From positions 1,612,001 through 1,676,000 of the forward strand of contig OY752151.1 in the NCBI GenBank assembly GCA_963573315.1: a DNA stretch of 64,000 bases. Direction: 5' to 3'. The notes under the pieces were generated by a model that worked only from the letters and a program-made list of their open reading frames with translations, made no database searches and was not told where the DNA came from. Below are positions 20,312 through 31,387 of the stretch, piece after piece. Position 1 is the stretch's first letter. Each line of letters opens with the position of its first letter. The stretch comes from Entomortierella parvispora. Taxonomy: Eukaryota; Mortierellomycota; Mortierellomycetes; Mortierellales; Mortierellaceae. The position numbers and the translations under genes were made by a program.

Positions 20312-23064
20312 CTAACTTGTAAACGCGGGCGCTTCTTCACGATCCTCCAAACCCATGCCTTCATCCTCATCCTCATAATCGTCCTCTTCCTTGTATCCAC
20401 TCTGGGAATCGTCATCTGCGGTATCGTTATCATCGTCATCGTCCTCATGGGCCATGCGGGTATTGTTGGCGTTCTTCGCCACGTTGTAATCGCCAACTGA
20501 TTCTCGACCGAGGGCATACCTCAAACCCGGCCAAGACGCCACGCGTTTGTTGCGTCTCTTGGATTCAGATCCCACGAAGCCGTTCACTTCTCGAGTCTTG
20601 TAGGCCTCCCCAAACGACTGCAATCGAGCGTTCACGGTGTTCTCGCTATCCTCCGAAAGCAAGTTGAAACTTCCGGCCCTGCGTAAACTACGGCCATGTG
20701 TCTTCTGATCCAGACGCTCCTTGATCTCACTCCGGCAACGAGCAATCGTCTGCTCAATCCTCATTCGATTCGCAATCATGTGCAGCTTCGGGAATGTCTG
20801 TCGTTCTCCAACCGTAAGACAGTGGTTCAGTCGATTCTCATCTGGGTCTGTCAAGAGATGAAACCAGTCTGAAAACCCCGACTTTGGCTATGGTGAAAAC
20901 AAAATTCAAAACCAGATGAAAAGATATTGAATAAACTTGGTCATTTTGTCTTTCATGTGGGAGCCAGGCGGGAACTATCGCTTTCTTACCAGGATAGTGA
21001 CATGACCGTCAAACTTTTGCAGCCAGATCCAAGACCAGTCTTGGTTCATAAACTTGGGTAGCAACTCCAAATCCCTGAGCACCTTGAGCCACTTGGACAG
21101 ATCCAGTTTCAAGAATTGCTCGATTGACGCGGCCAAGAAGCCTCCTCGCCAACCTTCGCCATAGAGATGGCTCACTGGTCTGCCAATACTTCCTCGGGCG
21201 GCGTAAAAGAACAGGTGAACGTGCGGGTTGACCTGGGATACAATCGTGTAATTGACGTTGAAGTGCGTGTGCAATGCCTATTTTTAAAATAGTGCAGATG
21301 GTGAGTTAATGCTTTCCTTACAAGGCTGGTATAAGAAGGTAGATGTAGCGCGTTCATACCTGAAGCGGGATATCTGCGCGAAGTGAGCCATCCTTAAAGC
21401 CTCTGCCACCGTAGCTGAAAGGTACCAACGACCCATCAAGTCGTTTACGCATCAGCACCACAGGATTCAATATGCCTGGAATGGCAGCACTGGCAATAAC
21501 GGCAGACCAAACCACGCAATCTGGTGTTGTTAGGTAGTTCAACAGCTTTGGCGGCGAATGAGGGTCGTATGGGATGACCGAAATGTTGAGAATCCTGCCT
21601 GTCCGCTCATACGCCTCCAGGAATGTCAAGCTCCCTTTAGTGACCCATTGTGCCTTTCTCGCCCAGTCCTCGGCATCGAATCGCGATCCTTGTTTGATGA
21701 CACGAGGCAGCCATGTCTAGATCGATTGTATGAACAAATTAATTTCTGTTATTTTGATATGAAGAGTAGAGACAACAAACACACACAAATGGCTTACAAA
21801 GATGCTGTCTGCGCATGCTGTAAATTTGTGTGACAGTTCAGGAACCAGCACCTCGTGTAGTTCATCGTCAGTGCGGCAGCAAACCAATGCGGCTATGGTT
21901 TTGGTGATAAAGTCAACGGCAGTGTGGGGTAGCCGAGCAGGTAGCAGCATGTAGATGAGAGCAAGAGCACATGCGATAAAATTAGTAATTTGAAACGGAG
22001 CTACTCCACGAAAATTACAGACCGTTGAAGCACCATCTCGTACCCAACAAAGCTCCAGCACTCGTTCCCGTAATAACCGTCGGCAGTACGCCTGCCTTAA
22101 GAAGCGCCCTTACGACACCAAGGTGATAGTATCCGAATCCTGCTCCTCCAGAGAGGCAGAGTGCTGTCCTCCCATAGTTTTTGTAGATGCTCTTGAGGAA
22201 TGATCGCTTTTCCTCATCCGTCAAGGCCGAGGACTGAGTGACAGCTTGCATGGACGCCGTTACTACAGATATAACATAGCGACAGGAGATGGAGTCAGAG
22301 TCAAGTCGTTGAGCAGGGTGGAATATGATAATCGACCATGCAAAGAGGTGTACCTTCGTTCACATAGTCCTCGATGGGCTTTTTTGTTCCATGGTATGTC
22401 TGTGAGTAAAGACGAGCATTCTCGACGCCGCCAAAGTTGGACTTTACTACGCCCTGAAGATGATCTTTGAGTTCCTCGATTCGATTGGCCTCTCGTGCCA
22501 GATGCAGGTTCCTGTTGACCTTGGACAGGAGATGGTAGTCGTAGTAGCCAAAGTCGGGGTCGTTCTTCCACTCGTCCTTCTTCATGTAGGTATCTAGCTT
22601 TTGGGCTGCGGCCTTCCACTCGCCATAGGAAGTAGCGTTCCTGAGATCCTTTCGCAGCTGATTCCGACGGCCGCGCCTATAACAGGACGAGGATCGGAGA
22701 GGACAAGGGTCGTGTCAGTCGAGAGTTTGATCTGTGGGCTCAAAGAGCGCATTGTTCTTCATAATCACAATTAGACGGCACAGAAAGCTTATTTCGGGGG
22801 TGTCGAGAGAGGAAAAACACTTGCCAAGTGACAAAGTACTCCCAGAGGTTGACGAACTGGCGCACGCAGATATACATCCACATCTCGACGGCAATGATGC
22901 TGAAGATCAGTGTCTATGGTTGGTTGGTTGGTTGGTTGGAGGGGTGGACATGCACGGTAGCCGTTGCAAGGCGAAATCATTAGTAACATTATAGGGAACA
23001 CAGCACAAGCAAAAAAAAAATGATGGGGTCATCTGTCATTTTAACGAGTCGAGCTCATGCCTCC

Positions 23065-23107
<43 letters not shown>

Positions 23108-23478
23108 CGTACCATGAGGGGCACACGCAGCAGGGTGTAGCTGTATCCATTGTACTTTTTGGGAGATTTGTGCCGAGTGCGTTTCGATGGTGTCTGCTGG
23201 ATCGGCACAAAGTCTGTCACGGCCGAGATAAGTTCTGCAGAAGACTCGCTCAGGACACTGTCTGCAAGGGCCTGGCGAAAGGCTCGCATGTGTTCCTCAT
23301 TGACAAACTTTTGGTCAAACTCATGAATGCGGTCCTCGTCCTGTAAATGTGTTGGACTGGCTGTCCGAGAGGATGCGCTGCTAAAGTCGGAATGGGATGT
23401 TTCCTGATGATGTCGCTGATGGCTAGAAGAGGATGCTTTCTTGGCTCCCGACCTTTTGGGTTTTGAGGTGGTTGCCAT
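20312..23478 (-). CDS. Patatin-like lipase, Tgl3/4/5 family
   Basis: Predicted lipid-droplet triacylglycerol lipase or lysophospholipid acyltransferase. Eight exons: 23478-23113, 22913-22825, 22676-22354, 22262-22044, 21892-21798, 21716-21360, 21277-20990, 20887-20312, giving 770 residues. Exons 2-3 form the DUF3336-type region (EYFVTWRGRRNQLRKDL, YGEWKAAAQKLD) with a hydrophobic helix. The patatin domain has the oxyanion loop GGAGFGYYHLG, the nucleophile elbow GTSAGA (GXSXG) at the exon 4/5 border, and the Asp motif KDGSLRADIP in exon 6, so the Ser-Asp dyad is intact. An acidic tail (DDDDDNDTADDD) follows. Intron 2 has a GC donor (GCAAGT at 22824). Intron 1 begins just before a (GA)n run. 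An upstream in-frame start at 23580 would add 34 residues. Confidence 0.9.
23065..23104. repeat. (CT)n microsatellite inside lipase intron 1
   Basis: About 20 CT units immediately inside the donor of the first lipase intron (GA on the coding strand). Likely length-variable between strains. Confidence 0.85.
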
Positions 23479-23662
23479 GGGTGCTTTTGAGTTGACGCAC
23501 TGACAGCGTAATGATTTTTGCTGGAGTTCTTTATCCCAAAGAGGAGGCTGATTGACGTGGAATGAGGGATGAAATGCCAAGAGGGACTGATGAGGGTGAT
23601 GAGAGGAAGAATGTCAATGACGCAAGAAGAATGAGGTGCAATGGATGGAGAGAAAGAGAACC

Positions 23663-23693
<31 letters not shown>

Positions 23694-24124
23694 AGGTGCC
23701 TTTGAAGGGAAAAAAAATGTTTCACAGGACTCAAATTTGTTCTTCGGAACAACATGACGCGCACAGCGCGCTAGCATAGGGCAGGGCCACCCGTGTTCTT
23801 GTCATCTTTTTTGTGGTCGGTCGCACGGGGTGTTACTGCTGGTGGGGCGCGTGCCTTTGTTGGGGACGACCATGTCTGTCTAGTTGATTGCCTTTGTAAA
23901 GTGAATGAGGGGGAGGATATGAATATTTATTGGTTTGTTTCGAACAATATTAGAACTACAAGGGACAATGGGGAATATAGAGAGAGAGAAGGCTGCGTTT
24001 GCCTAGGTATTGGCTTGTTTATTTGTCGGGCTGGACGAGCGTCTTTGGACCAGGGTCGGTCGAGAGTCTGACACAAAGTCCCTTTTGCATCGACCTCTTT
24101 TTTTTTTTTCCTTCAACAACTCGT
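23479..24124. other. Intergenic, promoter of the lipase gene
   Basis: Contains a 29-base A-tract (23663-23691) and a T-tract near 24100. It also holds the 3' flank of the G-beta gene. No coding region supported. Confidence 0.5.
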
Positions 24125-26079
24125 TCAAGACCAGACCTGTTGATGATTGTCCCGTGTTGTCAAAGGTTGATCAGTTGTTGTCGTGGGTGGAGGTGAAAGG
24201 TGCAAGAGTTCACAATGAAAAAAAGGACGCGTAAAAGTTAGGAAGAGGAGAAAACGAATTGACATTTCCTACAAAAGACGCCGTGCTGGGGTCAGACACA
24301 TACCTTCAAAGTTGCATCCCAACTGCCGGTGACCATGGCCATACCGTCACTGGCCACACCCAGACAACTGACACGGTTATCATGGCCCATCAACACACCC
24401 ACACGCTCAGCGCGGAGCACATCCCAGACGTTACAGTTGTAGTCATCATGGCCAGAGAAGAGAAGACGACCAGAGATTGAGAAGGCAACCGAGGTGATAC
24501 CACAGAGGATGTTGTCGTGTGTATAAATGTTCATTTCCCGGTCAGCACGAAGATCAAACAGGCGGCACGACGCATCATCCGAACCAGTCGCAAAAGCATC
24601 ACCGCTGGGGAAGAATCTAGATGAGAAGAAACATTGGCGAGGCGCGTCAATACCAAAAAGGACGTTTTCAGATGGAGCAAATGGACACCAGCACCGAACG
24701 ACAAGGAAACACTAAGAGAGACAGACAACTTACTGCACTGCATTGATATCGGACTCGTGTCCAGTAAATGTCTGAACACAGCGACCGGATCGAATATCCC
24801 AGACCTTGGTGGTGGCATCGCAGGCACCAGAGACAAAGAGTCGCTGGTCAGGGGATATAGACAGACTAGAGAGTGTGGGTCATGTGTAAAACCAGGATTA
24901 GAAGAGTCATTCAGAGTCAAGGCGAGAGAGCGAGAGCAATTGAGAAGAGATGGAGAGAGAGAGACAGGCGAGAGAACTGGAGGACAAGGTCGTGAGAAAG
25001 AGTTCATCCTGTTTGTGTCTTCCTCATCCTCTCTTGTTTGCTTTAGGTAAGCTCTCTTTGGCGCAGGCTGGGTCTCCCAAAAATGAATTGGTGGTGTTCA
25101 CTCCCATTCCCGATCGCGTCTTGTCCTCCTTTGTGCGCCCTTCTGCTCTTCCCGCCGTTCTCAATAATGGCTGGTAATGCAATCAATGTGTCTCTGTTCT
25201 CCCTTGCCGATATTTCAGCCATTTGGGTACTGTACCTCATAACATCGCCTGTGTGATCATTAAACTCCATGAGCTTTGTTCCCATATCTACGTCCCAGAG
25301 CATGCAGCTCATGTCACCACTTGAGGTCAAGATCTGGCGGTCGTTGAGGAATCGGCAGCAGGACAGGTATCCAGAATGTGCACTCAGTTCTCTCGAGACT
25401 TTGATCGAGCCTTCCCTTGACCGAAGGTTATAGATGGAGCACATGTTATCGAGACCACCGCAGGCAACAAGGTTTCCCGAGGGTGCGTAGGCACAGGTCA
25501 TAACCCAGGACGACCGCAGGGGGATGGCATAGACCTTGTTGGTTGTGTATGCATCCCAGACAATCAGCTTGCCATCCTGCGAGGCCGAAACCAAGTGACG
25601 CTTGTCCATGGACCAGTGCATGGAGTAGATCTTTGCCAGATGGCCCTTGAGCACTCGGCGGACGCGCATCCCGATACGCGTCACTGGCTCTAGCTCCGCG
25701 GACATGTTCTTTACTGGAGATGGTCGATCCCGTTTTTTTTGTATGTGGAATATGAGTATGGTATGGGGCCATCGGCCGAAGGAGGAGGTTGAATAGTTTT
25801 TTTTGAGAGCGTCAGCGAGTACAATGGTCAGTTTTCTTTTTCTCAACGGTGTTGGTAAGAGAGAGAGCATGTGTGCTCGTGTGTGTTTGTGTGTTTGTGT
25901 GCAAGTGTGCATGGGTGCATGAGAATGAGTTTGCAGTGGAGACAGGAACGGGTGGATGGACGGTCGGGCTACTTACAGGAGGCGTCATTCAGGGCCGACT
26001 TTGTTTCACGAATCTTGTCCTTGAGAAACTCGGCCTCCTTTCGCGCATTGGCGACGCGCTCGGCCAGTTCAGCGTTCAT
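24125..26079 (-). CDS. Heterotrimeric G protein beta subunit
   Basis: Gbeta pairs with Ggamma and Galpha at the plasma membrane in pheromone, nutrient and morphogenesis signalling. Exons 26079-25977, 25713-25236, 24865-24734, 24616-24304 and a final 12-nt exon 24136-24125 give 345 residues. The N-terminal helix ([20 protein letters not shown]) is the Ggamma-binding coiled coil. Seven WD40 blades follow, starting [13 protein letters not shown] and continuing through YNCNVWD and SWDATLK. Gbeta proteins end in a short invariant motif after this Lys (for example IWN or VWA). Here that end, VWS-stop, is supplied by the micro-exon after a CAACAG acceptor; reading through the donor would instead give Cys-Val-stop. 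A long purine-rich leader lies upstream. Confidence 0.95.
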
Positions 26080-26489
26080 GATGATGGAGATTGGGCACGG
26101 GTGTGGAGAAGGATGATTGGATGGATGTGAAAAAGCGAGAACGTGGGTATGGCCCAAGGAGGGTGAATGCGTGTGATGGTTGCGTGGTGGGAGAGGAAGG
26201 AGGGTGATGGATTAGAGTCGTGTCAAGACCGGGGGGAGCGGGAGAGGATGGCGCGTGCGTTGGTGCAGTGTGCCTCCAGAGAAGTAGTGCGTGGAGAGAG
26301 GGAGAGGAGGAGAGGAGAGGAAGAAGGAGACGGATAGAGAGAGAGGGAGAAGGAAGGAAGGAAGAGTTGAATGGATGGGAAGCAAGAATGAAAAGTGAAT
26401 GGATTGAAGAGAAGGATGATGTGACAAGGAGCAGAGCAGAAGAAGAAAGGAGGCAGGAAAAAAAAGGACAGAGGAAATTGAAGGTGAGC

Positions 26490-26526
<37 letters not shown>

Positions 26527-28168
26527 GAGGAGGACACAGCAGGACAGAAGGAGGAGGAGAGGAGGAGAGGAGGGAGGAGAGGAGGAGAGGAAGAGGAGGA
26601 AGAGGAGAGGATGGACGGGTGGGATGGGGGCGAACAAGAGAAGAGAAGAAAAGAGAGAAGAGAAGAGAGCATCCATTCATTCATTCACTGCTGGTGCTGT
26701 TGTTGTTGTCTGTTCATCGCCGTGTCCGTCCGTCCGTCGACTCGACTCGACCCTTCATTCAATTATCGAAATAAAAACACTCCCGTCCATCCGTGCCCCC
26801 ATTCATCCACCGTGTGAGGGTGTGTGTGGGCGTGTGGGCGTGTGTGTGTGTGTGCGTGTGTGGAACTGCAACAAACAATCCTCTTGCAACAGACTTGCAA
26901 CGGACAGCACAACACACACATGCACACACACTCTGGCAATGGTACCGTGGTTGTCGAACAAACAAACACGACCTGGTTCGGTGGGCATCTCTGACTTCGG
27001 TGCTCCTTGTGTTCTTTCTAGCCTCCTTCTGCAACACTCTCAACTCAAGCTCTCTCAGTCCGACCGGTGATGGATGGACGGATGAGAACAAAAGCGATCA
27101 AGAACTCAAGAGAGCTGGACGAGAGCACTTTTTCCTTTCCCTTTTGTTCTTGTCCGCCAACTCAATTGCACTCATTTTTTTTTGTTCCCCTCCTCGTCTC
27201 ACTCACTTTCATCCCTCGTTGTTCACACGTTCATCAGAAAGACAGAAAGCGTTTCTGATCCCGTCATGGAGTCAACCCTTCTGGCTGTCTGCGCCTGTCT
27301 GTGCACAACCAACAATAGCAACCACACCGCCCTTCAATTGCAATCTCTCTCAACAGTCAAGACGCAAACTTGGGGCACTGATCACCATCTTCATCGACAC
27401 CCCCCACCACCACCCCCTTGCACGCACACCCCCCTTAAAACGTCTCAACTCGATGTTTTGTTTGAAAGGTCAACCCTTTTTTTTTTATTATTATTTTTTT
27501 TGTTGGTACTGTAGGTCGTTGGTTCCTGGCCGTTGCATGACAGACCCGTTGGTTGCTCTTGGGCGTTGATCACACCCAGCGGACGAAAGAAGCCGTAGGC
27601 CCAAGTTCGACCTCAAACGACAAAAGGGATCTATCCTGTGAGCCATTCCAAAAAAACTCGAAATCATCTAGAAAAAAAAAACGGAGGGATAGGACCAAAA
27701 CGATGCAGGACGTCTTTTGTTTGTTTTGTTTTGTTTTGTATTCTCGTTCCCATTATTATTATGATGGTGTTGGCTTTTCAGTAGACCTGGGAGCTGGAAG
27801 ACAAGTGAGTCGCTCGTGCTCTTAATAATATCGACAAGCCATGTCACCAAACGTGGCCCAAACAGAGAGTCCGAGAGCACTCGAATCAAATGTCAATCTC
27901 TTTTTTTTTTTTCTTTCTTTTTTTTCCTCTTGCAGCCATTCATTCTCCTGCACCATCGTTTTATTTCTCGTTCGCTCAAGAAGCGTTCCTTCTTTGCATG
28001 GATACTCTAGGAGGTGTCCCTGCCCTCCTCTACGGGCCATAGGCACTCACCATTTGGAGGTACTACTTTGTTCTCCGAGGAATCAACGCTTTTATTTTTT
28101 TTCTGAAGGTAGAGAAGGAGGAGGGACACATTCGGAACCAAACATGGATGGCAAATGCAATTTCACTC
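26080..28168. other. Long intergenic, simple-sequence-rich promoter of G-beta
   Basis: 2.1 kb with no supported gene. It holds a strongly purine-biased stretch (about 26270-26690) with a (GA)n run near 26490-26520, a GT-rich run (26815-26863), then AC-rich sequence, and later T- and A-tracts (27478-27500, 27901-27926). Long open frames here are composition artefacts: several frames on both strands stay open at once with Ser/Leu/Pro or Arg/Glu repeats. Confidence 0.6.
26270..26690 (+). repeat. Purine-strand tract upstream of G-beta
   Basis: The plus strand is overwhelmingly A and G for some 400 bases, built from GAGGAGA-type imperfect repeats plus (GA)n. It corresponds to a polypyrimidine strand in the coding direction of the G-beta gene, in its promoter or leader. 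Confidence 0.75.
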
Positions 28169-28824
28169 TCAGAAAGCCAAGAGGAATGCTGCCAACGCAA
28201 CGCCCAAAAAAACAACCTGGGTGACCAAAGAGGACTCACAATGTCCTACCGCGCTTGTCTTTGTTCCTATCGAAGCCAAATTCGAAGATGAGGGCGAGGA
28301 CGAGCCAGAAGTCGAGGAATTGGGCGCTGATTTACTAATCTTGAAAGTGGCACTGGAGGATAACTGAGGAAGGGTCAAGGCTCGAATTGAATAGGTGGAG
28401 CCGGTGTCAATATTGGCAGGGATCTTGATCTGCATAGAAGTTGCGCCGCTGCTTGAGCAATCGATGTGGCCCAGGTCCTCCGAGTTGAGGGGGGAGACGT
28501 TGTCATAAAGTTGCAATGGCACGATTTGAGATAGAAGGCCAAGGTAGGAGCAATCACCGGTCCAGACCAAGGTCTCGTCGCTGCCTGCAATCCATACAGC
28601 ACCCGCAGCTGGTTGACTAGAGGCACAACATTTTTTTTTGCATGAAAGAGTGAAATTGAGGAGGTTAGAGCTGAGTGACGACGAATTCTCTGCTAAAGAA
28701 TGATGTGTCACGGATGGAAACAATCCGATTTGGGGTAACTTGCTCACCTGAACACCAAGGTCTGTGCTTCCACAACAGAGAGAACGGTCAAGACTGCGAT
28801 CGCAAGAGTGAAAACTGACTTCAT
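28169..28824 (-). CDS. Kre9/Knh1-like GPI-anchored wall protein
   Basis: Predicted secreted and GPI-anchored surface protein of the Ser/Thr-rich Kre9/Knh1 family, linked in yeast to beta-1,6-glucan assembly. Exons 28824-28748 and 28616-28169 give 174 residues. A signal peptide (KSVFTLAIAVLTVLSVVEAQ) is followed by a single beta-sandwich domain with the family pattern QPAAGAVWIAGSDETLVWTG. A Ser-rich linker (about residues 120-140) then precedes a C-terminal hydrophobic tail (VVFLGVALAAFLLAF) fitting a GPI-attachment signal. Precursor length is typical for the small single-domain members. A TATA-like box lies at 28951-28958. Confidence 0.85.
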
Positions 28825-29469
28825 TCTGTTGCTACTGTGGTTGATATTGTTCTTTTCAAAAAGTAGGAGGATGATTGTTATGGCAAATGGTTGAAATACT
28901 TTGGGTGGTCAAGTCGAGATGTGAGAAAGGAAACATGACCGACCACCGGAATTTATATAGCTGTAGGTTGTTTTTTGGGGGACATTCGCCCCAGTGGCGA
29001 AACACAGCCACGATTCTTGGCGGCTCGAGAGATGAAGTTAAAGCCTTCCTGGGGCGTTGCCGCCAAGCAGCAGAGAAACGGTCTTCTTTTCTTGGATTGC
29101 GCGGGACGGTGCGGTGCAAGCGGGATGATGCAGCCCAACATATGTGAAGAAATTTGTATCCGACGCGACAGAAATGGATGAAATGTGTGCCCCGTAAGCG
29201 AAGCAAACTGTTGGGCATTCAGCCATGCAGATTCATTCATTTCAGAAAACACTGCGCCCATTATCATCCTCTGTAAAGTCGACCCTCGTTGGACTCTCCC
29301 CATTCCCACCGCTGCCTCTGGAACCCCAGGAACTTTCCTCGGACAGGAGATAGACTACAGCCCCCAGACAGTTATCGATCTTGGCCACTCCCCTAGGCCC
29401 TTACACCCCACGAGGAGTTCGCCACTTGCCTCAATTATATGCTCTTTTCGTTCTACCACGGTTGAGCAA
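28825..29469. other. Divergent promoter, Knh1-like gene / SET gene
   Basis: Apart from the TATA-like box, it holds an open frame extending the SET protein upstream to 29185. That part is not conserved-looking and is treated as leader. Confidence 0.45.
28951..28958 (-). promoter_or_regulatory. TATA-like box of the Knh1-like gene
   Basis: The minus strand reads TATATAAA/TATAAAT about 130 bp upstream of the ATG at 28824. Position and sequence fit a fungal TATA element; function is inferred. Confidence 0.5.
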
Positions 29470-30027
29470 ATGGATCCTATCCCTCTATTCAATCAGGCCT
29501 CTTTGGTCATCCAAGATTGTGGTCCCAAAGGTCGAGGCGTTGTGACCCTCTGCCCGATTCCAGCCCGGACTGTCATTGATATTTCACCCATCCTCTTGTT
29601 TCCTACGGACGAATACACCACACATGGACAATTCACTCAATTGGATCATTACACATACCGCTGGCAGGGCGGCATGGCCCTTGCATTAGGACTCGGAAGC
29701 ATGTTCAACCATTCCAACAAGCCCAATGTAGGGTTCCAGCGGGATTTTGTCAACAAGCTCATCCGATATAGCTCATTACGAGAAATTGAAGAAGGAGAAG
29801 AACTCTGCATCTCGTATGGACCCAACCTCTGGTTCCCAGATATGGAGGATGTGGAAGAGAGTGCCAAGGAGGATAAGCGGGATACAGACTCTGGGTACAA
29901 TGGATCGTCAGGAACCCGGGCGAGATCAGGAAGTCCAGTGTCCGACAGTGAAGACGAGACCGCAGAGTCTTTTCTAGGACGCCTGACACTCTTACATACA
30001 GATGATGAAGAGGAAGACTCGAGCTGA
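29470..30027 (+). CDS. SET-domain protein, possible lysine methyltransferase
   Basis: Single exon of 185 residues from the ATG at 29470. The SET domain fills residues about 8-120. It has an N-terminal DCGPKGRGVVT segment, the S-adenosylmethionine/pseudoknot motif GLGSMFNHSNKPNV (NHSxxPN) and the closing motif IEEGEELCISYG with its catalytic-type Tyr. There are no pre-SET or post-SET Cys clusters, so it belongs with the small stand-alone SET proteins that modify histones or other proteins. The C-terminal 60 residues are Ser/Asp/Glu-rich and probably disordered. The frame stays open upstream to 29185 (95 more residues), but that stretch shows no known motif. The substrate cannot be inferred. 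Confidence 0.85.
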   Translation: MDPIPLFNQASLVIQDCGPKGRGVVTLCPIPARTVIDISPILLFPTDEYTTHGQFTQLDHYTYRWQGGMALALGLGSMFNHSNKPNVGFQRDFVNKLIRYSSLREIEEGEELCISYGPNLWFPDMEDVEESAKEDKRDTDSGYNGSSGTRARSGSPVSDSEDETAESFLGRLTLLHTDDEEEDSS

Positions 30028-30245
30028 TAGGAAGAGTGTCCGTGAGTGTCGATGTCCTGTTTCGATGCCTCCACGCTGTAATAGTTCTTGACAAAGGGCA
30101 CCATAGATCATAGAGAAATACAGCCGAGTGCCACCAAATTGTGACTGTGTCGACTTTTTCAACGTGGGCAGGTGGTGTTGCAGCATGCATGCAAAAGCAT
30201 TCCTTTGCCCTCAACCCATTCCGCCATCTTCACTCTGCCAACACC

Positions 30246-31245
30246 ATGTCTATCAACTGGGTCATGCTTACACAAGATGGGAAGGACATTGTCCCTCTAG
30301 AAAACGAGACCACATTCTACCGCCAAGACGGCGTTCGCTTTGAACTCGACTCTTCCAACGGAGGTTATCCTGGAGCTGGGTAGGGCGAAGGGTCGACAGG
30401 GAATCATTGGACACGAACTGTCACTCGTCTGTTGGTTCATAGTTGCTGAAGAATGCTTTCTTCCGGTATTTTAGGTCATCCTACAACTCCAAGAGCGGAA
30501 CACTCTTGTTGACGAACCAACGTGTTGTCTATTTGTGTGAACATCCCAACAGACATTTCACATCAGCTTCTTTGCCCATCAGCAACATCCAGGATAGCAA
30601 GCTAGTCCAATCTTGGTTCTCACCTTCAGTCTTCAAATCAGTCGTCATGCCCGTTGCTGGTGGAGGGTTGACTCAGCCTGCAAGGCTCTCGATCACGTTC
30701 ACATCAGGAAGTACGCACGCCTGCGACACTGTCGTTTGAGGACGTCATGTTTTTGTTTCATGATCTTGTTGCTTGACCTTCTCACCTTTTTATCTTTTGT
30801 GTTGTCTAGATATACACGAGTTTGACGTTCAGTATCGATCGCTCCGCGAACGCCGACAAGGTGAGTTATACTATTAACCTCTTCCAAAAATGGGACCTAG
30901 GCGATCATTTTTTGTCATGTGTTCACCTCTTGACGATTTCTCAACTTGACGTTTGAAATAGAACTGGATGGTGCAGCCCCTCAACATTTGGAGCAGTTGC
31001 CAGTGTACGATCCTCCAGCGGCACCTATCCCGGCTTCCTCCATTTCGACGGATGTTGCACACAGACCTACCTCAACAACCTCGTCCTCGACCCCTCACCC
31101 CTCGGAACCCCGTCCATTGCCGGTCCCAACTACCACTCAGCCTGCACAAGTCAACCCTGCAGCAGCATCCCAGCCAGCACCTCCTCAGCCACTTGCACAA
31201 GCCATCCCGTCAGATCTGCCACCCAGCTATGACGAACTTCGATAA
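30246..31245 (+). CDS. WBP2-like GRAM-domain protein with PPxY motif
   Basis: Fungal relative of WW-domain-binding protein 2, an adaptor that binds WW-domain proteins such as NEDD4/Rsp5-type ligases and YAP-like coactivators. Exons 30246-30379, 30475-30710, 30810-30860 and 30962-31245 give 234 residues. A GRAM fold covers residues about 1-145 (SGTLLLTNQRVVYLCEHPN, LSITFTSGNIHEFDVQYRSL). The remainder is Pro/Ser/Thr-rich, and the protein ends in DLPPSYDELR, a PPxY ligand for WW domains at the extreme C-terminus, as in WBP2. The 3' ends of this gene and the convergent GH16 gene are only 142 bp apart. Confidence 0.88.
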
Positions 31246-31387
31246 GCAAGAGCAAGGATTACCCTTTCAAATCTTCACCATACAAATACACAGGATTCGA
31301 GAATAAAGACTTATTGTATTAGCTGGACGACTATAGTGATTGAAATGATGGATCAGTGAGAAATGAACTGCTTTGCCGATTGCAACC

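Noticed and set aside
26069..26774. Three overlapping frames of 150-200 codons upstream of G-beta
   Set aside because: All arise from purine/pyrimidine repeats; Ser/Leu/Pro in some frames and Arg/Glu/Gly in others, with none conserved.
26793..27569. 258-codon plus-strand frame
   Set aside because: Starts in (GT)n and low-complexity DNA, with no domain or regular composition; probably chance.
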